DNA of 64,000 bases from Clostridium sp. (GCA_023664605.1 JAMPFF010000004.1:1-64000), one strand, 5' to 3'. Positions 1-9,236 are shown, counted from the stretch's first letter. Notes: generated by a model not told the origin, from the letters alone. Numbers and translations are program-made.

Positions 1-2
1 CC

Positions 3-131
3 CATGTATATGCAAACCGAGTCAATATTCCAATTCTTGATGAAGAAGCAAACGCCACTTATTATTGTTATTTGAAAAAAAACAATGAAAAACTAAAAGA
101 ATTTGCGCGGGAACTAAAGCGGCGCATATAA
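3..131 (+). CDS. 3' end of a gene entering from the left edge, possibly a LysR-type regulator
   Basis: An open frame runs from the window edge to a TAA at 129-131 and encodes the last 42 residues of a protein whose start lies outside. The visible peptide has an isoleucine-proline-isoleucine-leucine stretch, a tyrosine-rich strand (TYYCYLKKNN) and a final helix rich in Lys, Glu and Arg (EKLKEFAREL). That strand-then-helix ending resembles the C-terminus of the effector domain of LysR-type regulators, but 42 residues are too few to be sure. It converges on lysS, with about 105 bases between the two stops and no clear terminator in that gap. Confidence 0.4.
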   Translation, partial: HVYANRVNIPILDEEANATYYCYLKKNNEKLKEFARELKRRI

Positions 132-236
132 TTTTCATTTTCAGTTTTCCTTTAGAAAAATGTCCTTATCATATCAAAATTTGTTGTAGTTGCCAACTAA
201 GCAAAACCGCTAATCCCTTGATTTTACCGGATTTTT

Positions 237-1736
237 TTAGTCCAGCTGGCGCATCGTCGGAAAAAGCAGCACATCCCTTATCGCCGGCGAATTGGTGAGT
301 AACATCACCAATCTGTCAATTCCGTAGCCGATGCCGCCCGTCGGGGGCATACCAATTTCCAGGGCATTCAGAAAATCCTCGTCCGTATGGTTCGCTTCCT
401 CGTCTCCCGCCGCAAACGCCTCTTCCTGCGCCTTGAAGCGTTCCCTCTGGTCGATGGGGTCGTTTAATTCCGAATAGGCGTTGCACATCTCACGGCAGGT
501 AATAAATAGCTCAAACCGCTCCACATACTCCGGGTTGTCCGGTTTCTTTTTGGTGAGCGGGGAAATTTCAACCGGGTGGTCTAAAATGAACGTCGGCTGC
601 ACCAGATGTTCTTCGACAAACTCTTCAAAGAACAGGTTCAAAATGTCGCCCTTTTTATGTCTTTCTTCGTAATGGACTTCTTTTTCATCCGCTATCCGCT
701 TTGCCTCCGCGGTATCTTTGATGGTATCAAAATCCACGCCCGCATATTTTTTCACAGCCTCTACCATTGTCATTTTCGCAAAAGGCTTGCCTAAATCAAT
801 CATTTCCTCTCCGTACGGAATCTGCGTTGTGCCGCATACCTCCTGCGCGACATGGCGGAACATATTCTCCGTCAGCTCCATCATACCGTTATAATCCGTA
901 TATGCCTGATACAGCTCCATCATTGTAAATTCAGGGTTATGCCTTGTATCCATCCCCTCGTTACGGAAAACGCGTCCGATTTCGTAGACTCTCTCCATAC
1001 CACCCACTATCAGCCTTTTTAAATAAAGCTCTAAAGAAATGCGGAGCTTCACATCCTCGTCCAGCGCATTATAATGTGTTTCAAAAGGTCTTGCCGCCGC
1101 GCCGCCCGCATTGGAAACGATCATCGGCGTCTCCACCTCCAGAAAGCCCTGTCCGTCCAGATATCGTCTGATAGAGCTGATAATTTTAGAACGCATCACG
1201 AATGTGTTTTTTACCTCCTCATTCATGATAAGGTCCGTATATCTCTGGCGGTAACGGATATCCGTATTGACAAGTCCGTGATATTTCTCCGGCAGAATCT
1301 GCAAACTTTTTGACAGCAGTGTCACTTTTGAGGCATGGATGGAAATTTCTCCTGTCTTTGTCTTAAATACTTCTCCTTCAATGCCCACGATATCGCCCAC
1401 ATCATACTTTTTAAAATCGGCGTAGGATTCTTCTCCAATGCTGTCTCTTGCCACGTAGGACTGGATATTGCCCTGTAAATCCTGTACATTGCAAAAAGAG
1501 GCTTTCCCCATCACACGCTTGGACATAATACGCCCCGCCACGGAAACGTTCTGGCCCTCCATGGTATCAAAATTATCCTGAATTTCCCGGCTGTGATGCG
1601 TTACATCATATTTCGTAATCACAAAAGGGTCTTTGCCATTTTCCTGTAAAGCGGCAAGCTTCTCACGCCTTACCTTCAAAAGCTGGTTGATATCCTGTGT
1701 CTGCTGTCCATTCTCTTGATTCTGCTGCTTATTCAT
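237..1736 (-). CDS. lysS: Lysine--tRNA ligase (class II)
   Basis: Charges tRNA-Lys with lysine in the cytoplasm. The N-terminal part holds the OB-fold anticodon-binding domain (VSVAGRIMSKRVMG), followed by the three class II motifs: motif 1 around RSKIISSIRRYL, motif 2 with FRNEGMDTRHNPEFTM, and motif 3 with GGIGYGIDRLVMLL near the end. At 499 residues it has normal bacterial length. The frame is open for four more codons, but the first ATG lies one base from the Shine-Dalgarno-like AGAAAGG, so I place the start at the ATG at 1736. It is the last gene of a leftward run that includes greA just upstream; greA-lysS pairing is common in Clostridia. No T-box is visible in the 114-base gap. Confidence 0.96.
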   Translation of the reverse strand: MNKQQNQENGQQTQDINQLLKVRREKLAALQENGKDPFVITKYDVTHHSREIQDNFDTMEGQNVSVAGRIMSKRVMGKASFCNVQDLQGNIQSYVARDSIGEESYADFKKYDVGDIVGIEGEVFKTKTGEISIHASKVTLLSKSLQILPEKYHGLVNTDIRYRQRYTDLIMNEEVKNTFVMRSKIISSIRRYLDGQGFLEVETPMIVSNAGGAAARPFETHYNALDEDVKLRISLELYLKRLIVGGMERVYEIGRVFRNEGMDTRHNPEFTMMELYQAYTDYNGMMELTENMFRHVAQEVCGTTQIPYGEEMIDLGKPFAKMTMVEAVKKYAGVDFDTIKDTAEAKRIADEKEVHYEERHKKGDILNLFFEEFVEEHLVQPTFILDHPVEISPLTKKKPDNPEYVERFELFITCREMCNAYSELNDPIDQRERFKAQEEAFAAGDEEANHTDEDFLNALEIGMPPTGGIGYGIDRLVMLLTNSPAIRDVLLFPTMRQLD

Positions 1737-1740
1737 CTTA

Positions 1741-1779
1741 ATAACCATGCCTTTCTCTTAGCCTGCGACATTTGCCGCC
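1741..1779 (-). repeat. Ribosome-binding-site repeat, copy 1 (lysS)
   Basis: A 39-base block just before lysS that matches the block before murA (18305-18343) at 34 of 39 positions and is clearly related to the one before proC (10193-10231). Read leftward it contains a small hairpin (GCGGCA/TGTCGC arms), the word GCAGGCTAAGAG and then AGAAAGGCATGG, which supplies the purine-rich Shine-Dalgarno. Function unknown; it could be a mobile intergenic element or a translational control element. Confidence 0.6.
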
Positions 1780-1862
1780 AAAGCGCTAACAGCATCGGCA
1801 CAACATTCGCAAGATAAATATTTTTGTCTGTGAAATAGTTTGTTTTTACATTACAGCTGTTA

Positions 1863-2345
1863 TTAATTCGACCTCTGAATCATTAACACTTTATACTGCA
1901 ATACGCCCGCCTGTGTCTCCACTTCTACAACGTCGCCGATTTTACTGCCCATAAGCGCCTTGCCAACCGGTGATTCATTGGAAATTTTCCCTTTTAAACT
2001 ATTGGCCTCGGTAGAGCCTACAATTTTATATTCCAGCTCCTCGGCATATTCCATATCCAAAATAGTAACCTGGCACCCTATGTTAATCTTGTCTAAATCG
2101 ACTTCATCCTCTACAACTACTTCCGCGTTTTTTAGAATTTTCTCCAATTCTTCGATTCTGGCCTCGATATCACGCTGCTCATCTTTTGCCGCATCATATT
2201 CCGCATTTTCGGACAGGTCGCCCTGTTCTCTCGCCTCTTTTATTTTCTGCGCCACTTCCTGGCGTTTTACCACTTTCAGTTCGTGTAACTCATCTTCATA
2301 TTTTCTAAGACCTTCGTAGGTTAGAATATTCTTCTTTTCTTCCAT
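1863..2345 (-). CDS. greA: Transcription elongation factor GreA
   Basis: Rescues backtracked RNA polymerase by stimulating transcript cleavage through the secondary channel. The 160-residue product has the usual GreA size: an N-terminal antiparallel coiled coil (residues about 10-75) with the acidic tip GDLSENAEYDAAKDEQ, and a C-terminal FKBP-like domain (NESPVGKALMGSKIGDVVEVE). Lies 22 bases downstream of the 288-codon unknown gene and upstream of lysS, so it is probably part of the argF-to-lysS run. Nothing unusual is seen. Confidence 0.97.
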   Translation of the reverse strand: MEEKKNILTYEGLRKYEDELHELKVVKRQEVAQKIKEAREQGDLSENAEYDAAKDEQRDIEARIEELEKILKNAEVVVEDEVDLDKINIGCQVTILDMEYAEELEYKIVGSTEANSLKGKISNESPVGKALMGSKIGDVVEVETQAGVLQYKVLMIQRSN

Positions 2346-2366
2346 AGCTGATTCGCCCTTTCTTAT

Positions 2367-3233
2367 CTATACTTTATTCTCTGGTGTTATTTTTTGGCAT
2401 ATTGCCTGATTAACTAATTTATCATAACCACTTTTTACCATAGTGTCAAGGTATTTCCGGGGGGATAAATAGGAAATTTCCATATATTTTCGTCGAAATA
2501 ATGCTTCTTTTTTCTCTGACGAACATACATCCAGGTAAATATCTCCCGCTTTCAGCGCGCGAAACGGTTCAAAATCCGGATATCCGTAATCCAGAAAAAG
2601 CGCCGTGCTTTGTCCAATTCTCACGCTATGTCTTTTCAGCGGTAAATCACTGCCGCAGCGTATCTGCGCAACAAGCCCGTATTCATAATAGATTTCCTCC
2701 GTATACTCCGAAACCGCCTCTTCCCACCGTTCATCATCCTTTTCATACAGAATCGTCAAATGATTCATACGTGGAAAATAGGGCGTCATCATATCCATAA
2801 ATTTCTGCATCTGCTCTTCCACAAAAAGCGCATCTCCCAATAACAGTACAACCGATTCCGGATATTCCCGCATAAACCGCGATAGCAGCGTCTTTTCCAG
2901 AATTTTTCCCGCTAAAAAAAAGAATACCGGCGGCATGGGCAAAACGTTATCGGCCTGCATGTACATCTGCCGTATCCCGGGCTGTATTAACACATGCGCA
3001 GTCTCAAAATACGCAGGATATTCTTTTGCCGTTTTCTCCATCAAACGGAGCAGTTTCTCCTTTTTCCATCCTTTTTTCAGGTCAGGAATCATTATGATAA
3101 CAAGCGTTATGTCATCTTCTTCCAGCACCCGCAAAGACAGTTTTATTTTCTGCCAGAAATATATGTTTGCGCTTTTTTTACAGCCCGTTACAGATTCTTC
3201 CGTAACATAATAGAATATTGTTTCGTTTCCCAT
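2367..3233 (-). CDS. Conserved-looking unknown protein between dusB and greA
   Basis: A 288-residue soluble protein that I do not recognise as a named family. It has no signal peptide or clear membrane span. The N-terminal half alternates hydrophobic strands and charged helices (ITLVIIMIPDLKKGWKKEKL; SVVLLLGDALFVEEQ), suggesting an alpha/beta fold, and the C-terminal half has the strand-rich segment STALFLDYGYPDF. It starts 13 bases after the dusB stop without an obvious Shine-Dalgarno, which suggests translational coupling to dusB. The fixed place between tRNA and transcription genes hints at a housekeeping role, but no function can be assigned from sequence alone. Confidence 0.75.
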   Translation of the reverse strand: MGNETIFYYVTEESVTGCKKSANIYFWQKIKLSLRVLEEDDITLVIIMIPDLKKGWKKEKLLRLMEKTAKEYPAYFETAHVLIQPGIRQMYMQADNVLPMPPVFFFLAGKILEKTLLSRFMREYPESVVLLLGDALFVEEQMQKFMDMMTPYFPRMNHLTILYEKDDERWEEAVSEYTEEIYYEYGLVAQIRCGSDLPLKRHSVRIGQSTALFLDYGYPDFEPFRALKAGDIYLDVCSSEKKEALFRRKYMEISYLSPRKYLDTMVKSGYDKLVNQAICQKITPENKV

Positions 3234-3246
3234 ATGAGAATATACG

Positions 3247-4206
3247 CTACATTTTCTTTATTAATTCCTCCAAAGCCGCAAAACTTTCCACCGCGTTTAC
3301 CGCATCCCGCAGTCTGGCGGAATGCGGCATTCCGGCGCTGTACCATGAAATATGCTTGCGCATCTCGCGTACGCCTGTATATTCTCCTTTATACTGCATT
3401 TGCAGCTTTGCATGGCGTAACATCATTTCCCGGCGTTCTTCTTTTGTCGGCGGCGGTAAAATGCTGCCATCTTCCAAATAAGCTGCTATCTCGCGGAAAA
3501 TCCATGGATTTCCCCTTGCCGCGCGCCCTATCATAATACCGTCGCATCCTGTCTCGCGAAGCATCTTTGCCGCGCTGTATCCGTCCGTAATATCGCCGTT
3601 TCCGATAACCGGGATGGAAACGGCATTTTTTACATCCGCAATGATTTTCCAGTCGGCCTCTCCCGCATAAAACTGTTCCCTTGTCCTGCCATGCACCACA
3701 ACCGCGCTTGCGCCCGCATCTTCAATGATTTTCGCCACCTCTGCGGCATTGATATGGTCTTTATCAAAACCGCTGCGGATTTTGACCGTAACGGGCTTAT
3801 CAACCGCCTTTACCAATGCCGATACAATCTCTTTTATGCGTTTCGGGTTTTTCATTAACGCCGAGCCTTCGCCGTTATTTACCACTTTCGGCACGGGACA
3901 GCCCATATTGACATCCAGAATGGAAAAAGGGTGTTTTTCTATCTGTTTTGCCATCCTGCCCATAATATCCGGGTCAGAACCGAATAACTGCAGCGACACC
4001 GGCTTCTCTTCCGGATGAATTTCCATTAGGGCGTCCGTATTTTTATTTTTATAAAAAATAGCTTTCGCGCTTATCATTTCCGTACAGACAAGCGCCGCGC
4101 CCTGTTCTTTGCACAACAAACGAAAAGGCAGGTCCGTTACGCCTGCCATGGGAGCCAATATGATATTATTATCCAGCGTCACGCTGCCTATTGCCAGTTT
4201 TCCCAT
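3247..4206 (-). CDS. dusB: tRNA-dihydrouridine synthase
   Basis: Flavin enzyme that reduces specific uridines in the tRNA D-loop region to dihydrouridine using NADPH. The 319-residue TIM-barrel protein begins with the FMN-binding segment IILAPMAGVTDLPFR and carries the catalytic cysteine in NMGCPVPKVVNNGEGSALM. The segments VKIRSGFD and VHGRTREQFYAG and the phosphate-binding NGDI and MIGRAARGNPW are also present. The C-terminal helical tRNA-binding domain is intact. Start at 4206 is preceded by AAAGGA. It sits in the argF-to-lysS run, 18 bases after the small upstream gene. Assignment to the DusB subgroup rather than another Dus is by overall likeness. Confidence 0.93.
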   Translation of the reverse strand: MGKLAIGSVTLDNNIILAPMAGVTDLPFRLLCKEQGAALVCTEMISAKAIFYKNKNTDALMEIHPEEKPVSLQLFGSDPDIMGRMAKQIEKHPFSILDVNMGCPVPKVVNNGEGSALMKNPKRIKEIVSALVKAVDKPVTVKIRSGFDKDHINAAEVAKIIEDAGASAVVVHGRTREQFYAGEADWKIIADVKNAVSIPVIGNGDITDGYSAAKMLRETGCDGIMIGRAARGNPWIFREIAAYLEDGSILPPPTKEERREMMLRHAKLQMQYKGEYTGVREMRKHISWYSAGMPHSARLRDAVNAVESFAALEELIKKM

Positions 4207-4224
4207 ACAAGAATTTTCCTTTCC

Positions 4225-4557
4225 TCAAGTTACTTGCTCGTGCAAAATAAAGACTCTGTAATATAAGCTCAAAGATTCAAACATTTCCTGTCTGTTACGC
4301 CTGATTTCCCCTACCAAAAGGCCGCTGCTGATTTCATCATAGAGTAAATCGTCTTCGGCCGCATCCGTTTCCAGCGATATACTCCCGTCTTCTTCAAAAA
4401 CAATGGTGAAAATCCCGCCGACTTCCTCCGTAAAAAGCACGCATATAACATGCAGTTCCTCCTTTATGGAATCGGGAATCGCCGCAAATTGTTCGTTAAA
4501 ATAATATTTCTGCTCGTAAGCGTTCGCTCCACAAAGTACAATACGTTTTTCTTCCAC
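4225..4557 (-). CDS. Small conserved unknown protein (resembles DUF6145), GTG start
   Basis: Encodes 110 residues. The start codon is GTG, with GGGGGAG four bases upstream. The product begins EEKRIVLCGANAYEQKYYFN, which I recall as typical of a Lachnospiraceae family (DUF6145), though this is memory and was not checked. Two short beta strands (ELHVICVLFTEEVGGIFTIVF) are followed by an acidic linker and an amphipathic helix (GEIRRNRQEMFESLSLYYRV). There is no signal peptide, metal motif or known catalytic motif. It lies between birA and dusB with about 20 bases on each side, so it is co-transcribed with them. Function unknown. Confidence 0.8.
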   Translation of the reverse strand: MEEKRIVLCGANAYEQKYYFNEQFAAIPDSIKEELHVICVLFTEEVGGIFTIVFEEDGSISLETDAAEDDLLYDEISSGLLVGEIRRNRQEMFESLSLYYRVFILHEQVT

Positions 4558-4577
4558 TTCGCTCCCCCGTTCTGTTA

Positions 4578-5576
4578 TTATATGTAGCCGTATAATCCTC
4601 TGACGGACACCTCTCCCGCATAAACCGGCGTCACCTCGCCGCTTGCCATTTCCACCAGCAATTCCCCGGTCGGGTTGATACCTCTTGCAATCCCTGTATA
4701 TTCGCCTTTCGGATCCAATACTTTTACTTCCGTATTCCGATTTAACAGGCGGGCGTCATAGGCATCCATCAACGCGCTTAAATCCAGCGTCTTTGTGAAT
4801 ATCTGATAATTTTTCTCAAAGTGCGCCAGCACGCGCTCTAAAAGCGCGGCACGAGATAAGTGCATTCCCGATTCTAGTTTAAGCGAAGTGGCGTTTTGCC
4901 TGATTTCTGCCGGAAATTCCTCCGGACTATTGTTATTGACATTGATACCGACGCCGATAACAACATACTGGATATAATCCAGTTCCGCATTCATTTCTGT
5001 CAGGATGCCGCATACTTTCTTTTTATTGACAACGATATCGTTCGGCCATTTAATCCCGGATGACAGTCCTGTCATTTCTGCAATCGCATCCGCCACGCTA
5101 AGCGCCATCACCAATGTCAGCATAGACGCTTTATCGGGTGCAAATTCCGGCCTTAGCAGAATCGTCATATAAATTGCGCTGCCCGCGGGAGACTGCCAGG
5201 ATTTTCCTCTTCTTCCCCTGCCCGCCGACTGCATATCCGCTACCACGGTCGTTCCGTGAGGAGCGCCTTCTTCCGCATACCTTTTGGCTTCGATATTCGT
5301 AGAGCCTGTCTCACTGAAATAATGTATTTCCCGCCCTGCCCACTCGGTCGTTATACGGCTTGCAATCTCGCTCTCCGAGAGGATATCCGGGCTGCTTAAC
5401 AACCGATAGCCTTTATGGGAAACCGCCTCTATCTCGTAACCTTCTTCTTTTAACTGATTAATCACTTTCCACACTGCCGTCCGGGAAACGCCGAACTGTG
5501 TACAAAGCTGCTGTCCTGATACATAATCGCTGCTGCCACGAAGCAGCGAAAGAATGTCTGATTTATCTGTTTTCAT
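4578..5576 (-). CDS. birA: Biotin--[acetyl-CoA-carboxylase] ligase / biotin repressor
   Basis: Attaches biotin to carboxylase biotin domains and, through its N-terminal DNA-binding domain, represses biotin genes. The open frame extends 40 codons upstream into argF, but the ATG at 5576 has AGGTGG seven bases upstream and gives a normal 332-residue protein, so I use it. The first 60 residues are a winged helix (SGQQLCTQFGVSRTAVWKVI). The ligase core has the biotinoyl-AMP loop GRGRRGKSW and the catalytic lysine region GIKWPNDIVVNKKKVCGIL. A small C-terminal SH3-like domain completes it. It follows argF by 13 bases. Confidence 0.95.
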   Translation of the reverse strand: MKTDKSDILSLLRGSSDYVSGQQLCTQFGVSRTAVWKVINQLKEEGYEIEAVSHKGYRLLSSPDILSESEIASRITTEWAGREIHYFSETGSTNIEAKRYAEEGAPHGTTVVADMQSAGRGRRGKSWQSPAGSAIYMTILLRPEFAPDKASMLTLVMALSVADAIAEMTGLSSGIKWPNDIVVNKKKVCGILTEMNAELDYIQYVVIGVGINVNNNSPEEFPAEIRQNATSLKLESGMHLSRAALLERVLAHFEKNYQIFTKTLDLSALMDAYDARLLNRNTEVKVLDPKGEYTGIARGINPTGELLVEMASGEVTPVYAGEVSVRGLYGYI

Positions 5577-5589
5577 ATTCTGCCACCTG

Positions 5590-6603
5590 CTATCTGGATG
5601 AGTCCTCCCCCATGCCAAGAGTAAGCGCCATAACGGCCTTAATCGTGTGCATACGGTTTTCCGCCTCATCAAATACAATAGAACATGGCGATTCAAAAAC
5701 TTCGTTTGTCACTTCCATTTCCTGAATGCCGAATTTCTCACTGATTTGTCTGCCAATACCGGTATTCAAATCATGGAATGCCGGAAGGCAGTGCATAAAC
5801 ACGGCTTTTTCCCCCGCATTCTCCATTACTTTCCGATTGACCTGATAGGGCGTTAATTCACGGATACGGCTTGTCCATACTTCGTCCGGTTCTCCCATGG
5901 ACACCCAGACGTCCGTATAAACGACATCCGCGCCCTTTGTACCTTCCTCCACGCTCTCCGTCAGACGGATGCTGCCGCCCGTCTGTGCGGCGATACGCTC
6001 ACACTCCGTAACAAGCTCTTTTGCCGGAAAATACGCCTTTGCCGTACATGCCGTAAAGTGCATTCCCATTTTAGCGCACGCCACCATTAAGGAATTTCCC
6101 ATATTGTAGCGGGCATCCCCCATATAAGTAAGCTCAATTCCCTGTAAATATCCGAAATGCTCCCTGATTGTCAATAAATCCGCCAACATCTGCGTCGGAT
6201 GGAATTCATTGGTTAAACCGTTCCATACCGGAACCCCCGCATACCTGGCGAGTTCCTCCACAATTTCCTGCTCAAAACCGCGGTACTCGATGCCCTCATA
6301 CATACGCCCCAAAACCCTTGCCGTATCCACAATGCTCTCCTTTTTACCGATTTGGGAACCCGCCGGGTCAAGGTAAGTCGTTCCCATTCCCAAATCATGA
6401 GCCGCTACTTCAAAAGAACACCTTGTCCTTGTGCTTGTCTTTTCAAAAATCAGGGCAACGTTTTTCCCGCGGAGAAAATCCACCGGAATCCCTTTTTTCT
6501 TTTTTTCTTTTAAATCCGCCGCCGTATCCAGCATATATAAAATCTCTTCCGGCGTAAAATCCAGAAGCTTTAAAAAACTGCGTCCTTTCAAATCCATATC
6601 CAT
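5590..6603 (-). CDS. argF: Ornithine carbamoyltransferase
   Basis: Transfers the carbamoyl group from carbamoyl phosphate to ornithine to make citrulline in arginine synthesis. The 337-residue protein has the carbamoyl-phosphate motif STRTRCSFE, the HPTQ motif in [20 protein letters not shown], the ornithine-binding DVWVSMGE and the catalytic cysteine in HCLPAFH. Its length is normal. A purine-rich GAGGGGAG precedes two possible ATG codons, six bases apart. No other arg gene is adjacent, so an anabolic role is inferred from family rather than context. The gene heads the leftward run ending in lysS and lies just beyond a terminator hairpin. Confidence 0.94.
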   Translation of the reverse strand: MDMDLKGRSFLKLLDFTPEEILYMLDTAADLKEKKKKGIPVDFLRGKNVALIFEKTSTRTRCSFEVAAHDLGMGTTYLDPAGSQIGKKESIVDTARVLGRMYEGIEYRGFEQEIVEELARYAGVPVWNGLTNEFHPTQMLADLLTIREHFGYLQGIELTYMGDARYNMGNSLMVACAKMGMHFTACTAKAYFPAKELVTECERIAAQTGGSIRLTESVEEGTKGADVVYTDVWVSMGEPDEVWTSRIRELTPYQVNRKVMENAGEKAVFMHCLPAFHDLNTGIGRQISEKFGIQEMEVTNEVFESPCSIVFDEAENRMHTIKAVMALTLGMGEDSSR

Positions 6604-6646
6604 GCTCTCCCCTCATTATTTCCTACTGCGAAATTTTCTATGATAT

Positions 6647-6676
6647 AAAAGGATGGTTCTGTGCGAACCATCCTTT
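6647..6676 (-). terminator. Rho-independent terminator after the SPFH gene
   Basis: A perfect 12-base-pair stem (AAAGGATGGTTC with GAACCATCCTTT) and a five-base loop. In the leftward direction it is followed by TTTTATAT. It separates the nfeD-SPFH transcript from argF. Confidence 0.8.
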
Positions 6677-6705
6677 CACATCCTGATTAATTATCCTGAT
6701 TCGTT

Positions 6706-7626
6706 CTACTTCATAATTTCTTTTGCCGAGGCTGCAAGTCCTGCAAGTCCCTGAATTTCAGAGGGAATGATAATCTTCGTTGCCTGACCGTCCGCCGCTT
6801 TTTCAAATGCCTCTAAACTCTTAATCTTAAGAACCGCTTCATCGGCTCCCGCTTCGCGAATCATACGGATACCGTCTGCGGTAGCCTGCTGTACTTTCAA
6901 AATAGCCGCCGCTTCACCTTCCGCCTCGCGGATCATCTTCTCTTTCTGTGCTTCCGCACGCAGAATTGCCGACTGTTTTTCCGCTTCTGCTTCCAGAATA
7001 GCGGATTCTTTCTTACCCTCTGCTACAAGGACTGTGGATTTTTTCTCACCTTCCGCACGAAGAATCGCTTCACGGCGTTCACGTTCCGCTTTCATCTGTT
7101 TCTCCATGGCATCCTGAATCGCCGCCGGAGGAATAATATTTTTCAATTCGACTCTGTTTACCTTAATTCCCCATGGGTCTGTCGCAATATCCAGGGAAGC
7201 TCTCATCTTGGTATTAATGACCTCTCTGGATGTAAGCGTCTGGTCAAGTTCCATCTCACCAATGATGTTTCGCAGTGTCGTTGCCGTCAGGTTTTCAATC
7301 GCCATAATCGGATTCTCAACACCGTATGCAAACAGCTTCGGGTCTGTAATCTGATAAAATACAACCGTATCGATTCTCATTGTTACGTTATCTTTCGTAA
7401 TAACCGGCTGCGGCGCAAAATCCACAACCTGCTCTTTTAAAATAACACGTTTTGCCACCTTGTCTACAAAAGGCAGTTTAAAATGAATGCCTACCGGCCA
7501 TGTCTGCTGATATGCACCCAGACGCTCTACCACGTAAGCATACGCCTGCGGTACAATCTTAATGCAGGATGCCAGCAGGATAATAATTAAAATAAATACT
7601 ACCAGAATAAAATACAACGCACCCAT
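6706..7626 (-). CDS. SPFH/band 7 (stomatin-like) membrane protein
   Basis: A 306-residue protein of the stomatin/QmcA type, thought to scaffold protein and lipid microdomains at the membrane. One N-terminal membrane span (residues about 4-24, LYFILVVFILIIILLASC) is followed by the SPFH domain (VERLGAYQQTWPVGIHFKLPF ... VNRVELKNIIPPAAIQDAME). A long charged coiled coil then has repeats of the form EAEKQSAILRAEAQKE, about residues 185-250. It is placed two bases from the NfeD gene stop, the usual pairing for this family, so the two very likely act together. A strong terminator follows. Confidence 0.92.
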   Translation of the reverse strand: MGALYFILVVFILIIILLASCIKIVPQAYAYVVERLGAYQQTWPVGIHFKLPFVDKVAKRVILKEQVVDFAPQPVITKDNVTMRIDTVVFYQITDPKLFAYGVENPIMAIENLTATTLRNIIGEMELDQTLTSREVINTKMRASLDIATDPWGIKVNRVELKNIIPPAAIQDAMEKQMKAERERREAILRAEGEKKSTVLVAEGKKESAILEAEAEKQSAILRAEAQKEKMIREAEGEAAAILKVQQATADGIRMIREAGADEAVLKIKSLEAFEKAADGQATKIIIPSEIQGLAGLAASAKEIMK

Positions 7627-7628
7627 GT

Positions 7629-8084
7629 TTAACCCTCTTTTCTCTCTTCTACGATTAATTTTACGCCATCAATGCCAAGTATCGTTACGACCGCGCCTAC
7701 CGGAATCACAATGTTATGATAACTGCTTCTTGCAGACCACTCCATACCGCCCGTATTGACCTGCCCGATACCCTCGACATTATTAATCTCACTGATGACG
7801 ATTGCCTGTCTGCCGATTAAGCTTTCCACATTCGTTCTCGTTCTGTCACGATTAAAATACTTCACGGCAACCGGCCTTGTAAAGTACAGTAAAAGCGCTG
7901 ATACGGTTAAAAAGACCAGAATCTGTATGACAAGCGGCGTACCCGGTATGGATATTAAGGCCGCGGCTAAAGCGCCTCCTGCAAACCATATCGTCGTTAA
8001 TCCCATCGTAGCCAGTTCAATGATGACCAAAACGACCAAAATGACAAGCCATACTATCGTCATATTCCAATCCGTAAATACCAT
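7629..8084 (-). CDS. NfeD-like membrane protein
   Basis: A 152-residue integral membrane protein with three or four closely spaced hydrophobic segments in the first 80 residues and a C-terminal OB-fold domain (LIGRQAIVISEINNVEGIGQV ... IPVGAVVTILGIDGVKLIVEE). This is the short NfeD/YbbJ form without a protease domain, which partners stomatin-like proteins. The frame is open to a GTG at 8093, but the Shine-Dalgarno GGAAGGAG ends there and sits eight bases before the ATG at 8084, which is therefore the better start. It forms a two-gene unit with the SPFH gene. Confidence 0.88.
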   Translation of the reverse strand: MVFTDWNMTIVWLVILVVLVIIELATMGLTTIWFAGGALAAALISIPGTPLVIQILVFLTVSALLLYFTRPVAVKYFNRDRTRTNVESLIGRQAIVISEINNVEGIGQVNTGGMEWSARSSYHNIVIPVGAVVTILGIDGVKLIVEERKEG

Positions 8085-8153
8085 CACTCTCACTCCTTCC
8101 TCATCCTATTCTACTATATTATCCAAATAGAAACAAGGAAATTCAAAAAGGCA

Positions 8154-9236
8154 TTACCAAAAAATCTGATTGTCAATCAGAATCCCGTCATGCGTTGTCG
8201 TGGACGCTTTTCTGAAATGTGTTGCATCCCCCACGTTCGTTACGCCTGCCATCGCTTCCTGCGCCGCCGTATAACAGCTTTCCGGAGCGCTGCCGTTATA
8301 ATAAGCTTTTGCCACTTTCCCGTTCATGGCCGGCGTAAACTGTCCTGACGCATAAATAACACCTGAAATCGTATTCGGATACGCACCGCTTCTGACTCTG
8401 TTCATAACAACCGAACCGACAGCAAGTTTTCCATTATAGGATTCCGAACCTGCTTCACAGTAAATCAACGTCGCTAACAGCTTTAAGTCATCCGCTTCCG
8501 CAACAACCGCCGCATTGGCATCCGCCATCGCTTTCCGCTTCGCCTCGGCAGCTTCTTCCTCTCTCTTTTTAATGACGTCCATTGTCTCGCCCTCGTCAAT
8601 ATGGAAATCCACATTGACAAACTCCGCCGACACATAGGCGATATCATTATCAAAATCAACGCTAATCCATTCGTCGTCAATGACTTCTATCACATCCAAC
8701 TCATCATCCTGTGATAAAAGCCCCAGAATATCCGAATCCGTATTCGGTTCTTCACGCACACGCAGAGTCTCTGTCTCAATCGTCACGATAAGATTGCCCA
8801 CCTCGCTCGCCATTGTCTCCGCATCATTATCAAAGAGCAGATACTCATCGCTTGCCCATCCGATTAAATTGCCGGATTTTAATTTCGTCCAGCCGTCTTT
8901 TCTCTCCAAAATCCTGCCGCCGCAGTCTTTGTACAAAAGTCCTACCTTGTCGGAATCTTCGGTTGCTTCCGCACGCACATTTAGGGCCATCTGCACATCC
9001 GCCATGACCAAATCGGATTTTTCTTTCGCCGCCGCTTCCACTATCTGCGTCAATTCCTGAATTGCTTCCTCATTGCCTTCGGCAGTAGGGTCAAGCACAT
9101 TGTAAATACCGCCATTCAAAGGAGCCAGGTATTCCTTTTCATTGGATGCAGCAGTCTCTATTCTCATTCCGTAGAATATGACCAGACTCATCATAAGAGC
9201 GGTCAGCATACGGAATATGCCTCTGCCTCTTAACAT
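8154..9236 (-). CDS. Exported SH3-domain cell wall hydrolase (SleB/Hydrolase_2 type)
   Basis: A 360-residue secreted protein. An N-terminal signal anchor (residues about 8-30) is followed by two bacterial SH3 domains (ALNVRAEATEDSDKVGLL and TLRVREEPNTDSDILGLL, about residues 80-210). A charged helical linker (REEEAAEAKRKAMADA) leads to a C-terminal Hydrolase_2 domain. That domain contains the family signature LIYCEAGSESYNGKLAVGSV with the likely catalytic Glu, then VVMNRVRSGAYPNTI and the ending DATHFRK. Such proteins cut peptidoglycan in growth or spore germination. GGAGG precedes the start. The AT-rich region upstream has a TGTAAT-N5-AGTAAA sequence, one mismatch from a WalR box, which is weak evidence for WalRK control. 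Confidence 0.9.
   Translation of the reverse strand: MLRGRGIFRMLTALMMSLVIFYGMRIETAASNEKEYLAPLNGGIYNVLDPTAEGNEEAIQELTQIVEAAAKEKSDLVMADVQMALNVRAEATEDSDKVGLLYKDCGGRILERKDGWTKLKSGNLIGWASDEYLLFDNDAETMASEVGNLIVTIETETLRVREEPNTDSDILGLLSQDDELDVIEVIDDEWISVDFDNDIAYVSAEFVNVDFHIDEGETMDVIKKREEEAAEAKRKAMADANAAVVAEADDLKLLATLIYCEAGSESYNGKLAVGSVVMNRVRSGAYPNTISGVIYASGQFTPAMNGKVAKAYYNGSAPESCYTAAQEAMAGVTNVGDATHFRKASTTTHDGILIDNQIFW

Noticed and set aside
240..1320. Several open frames on the + strand opposite lysS
   Set aside because: They mirror the codon structure of lysS, lack Shine-Dalgarno sites and have low-complexity products.
1749..1862. T-box leader upstream of lysS
   Set aside because: No T-box motif (TGGNACCGCG-like) is seen in the 114-base gap; lysS is downstream of greA.
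5577..5696. 40-codon extension of birA into argF
   Set aside because: The ATG at 5576 has a good Shine-Dalgarno and gives the usual BirA N-terminus; the extension is argF coding sequence.
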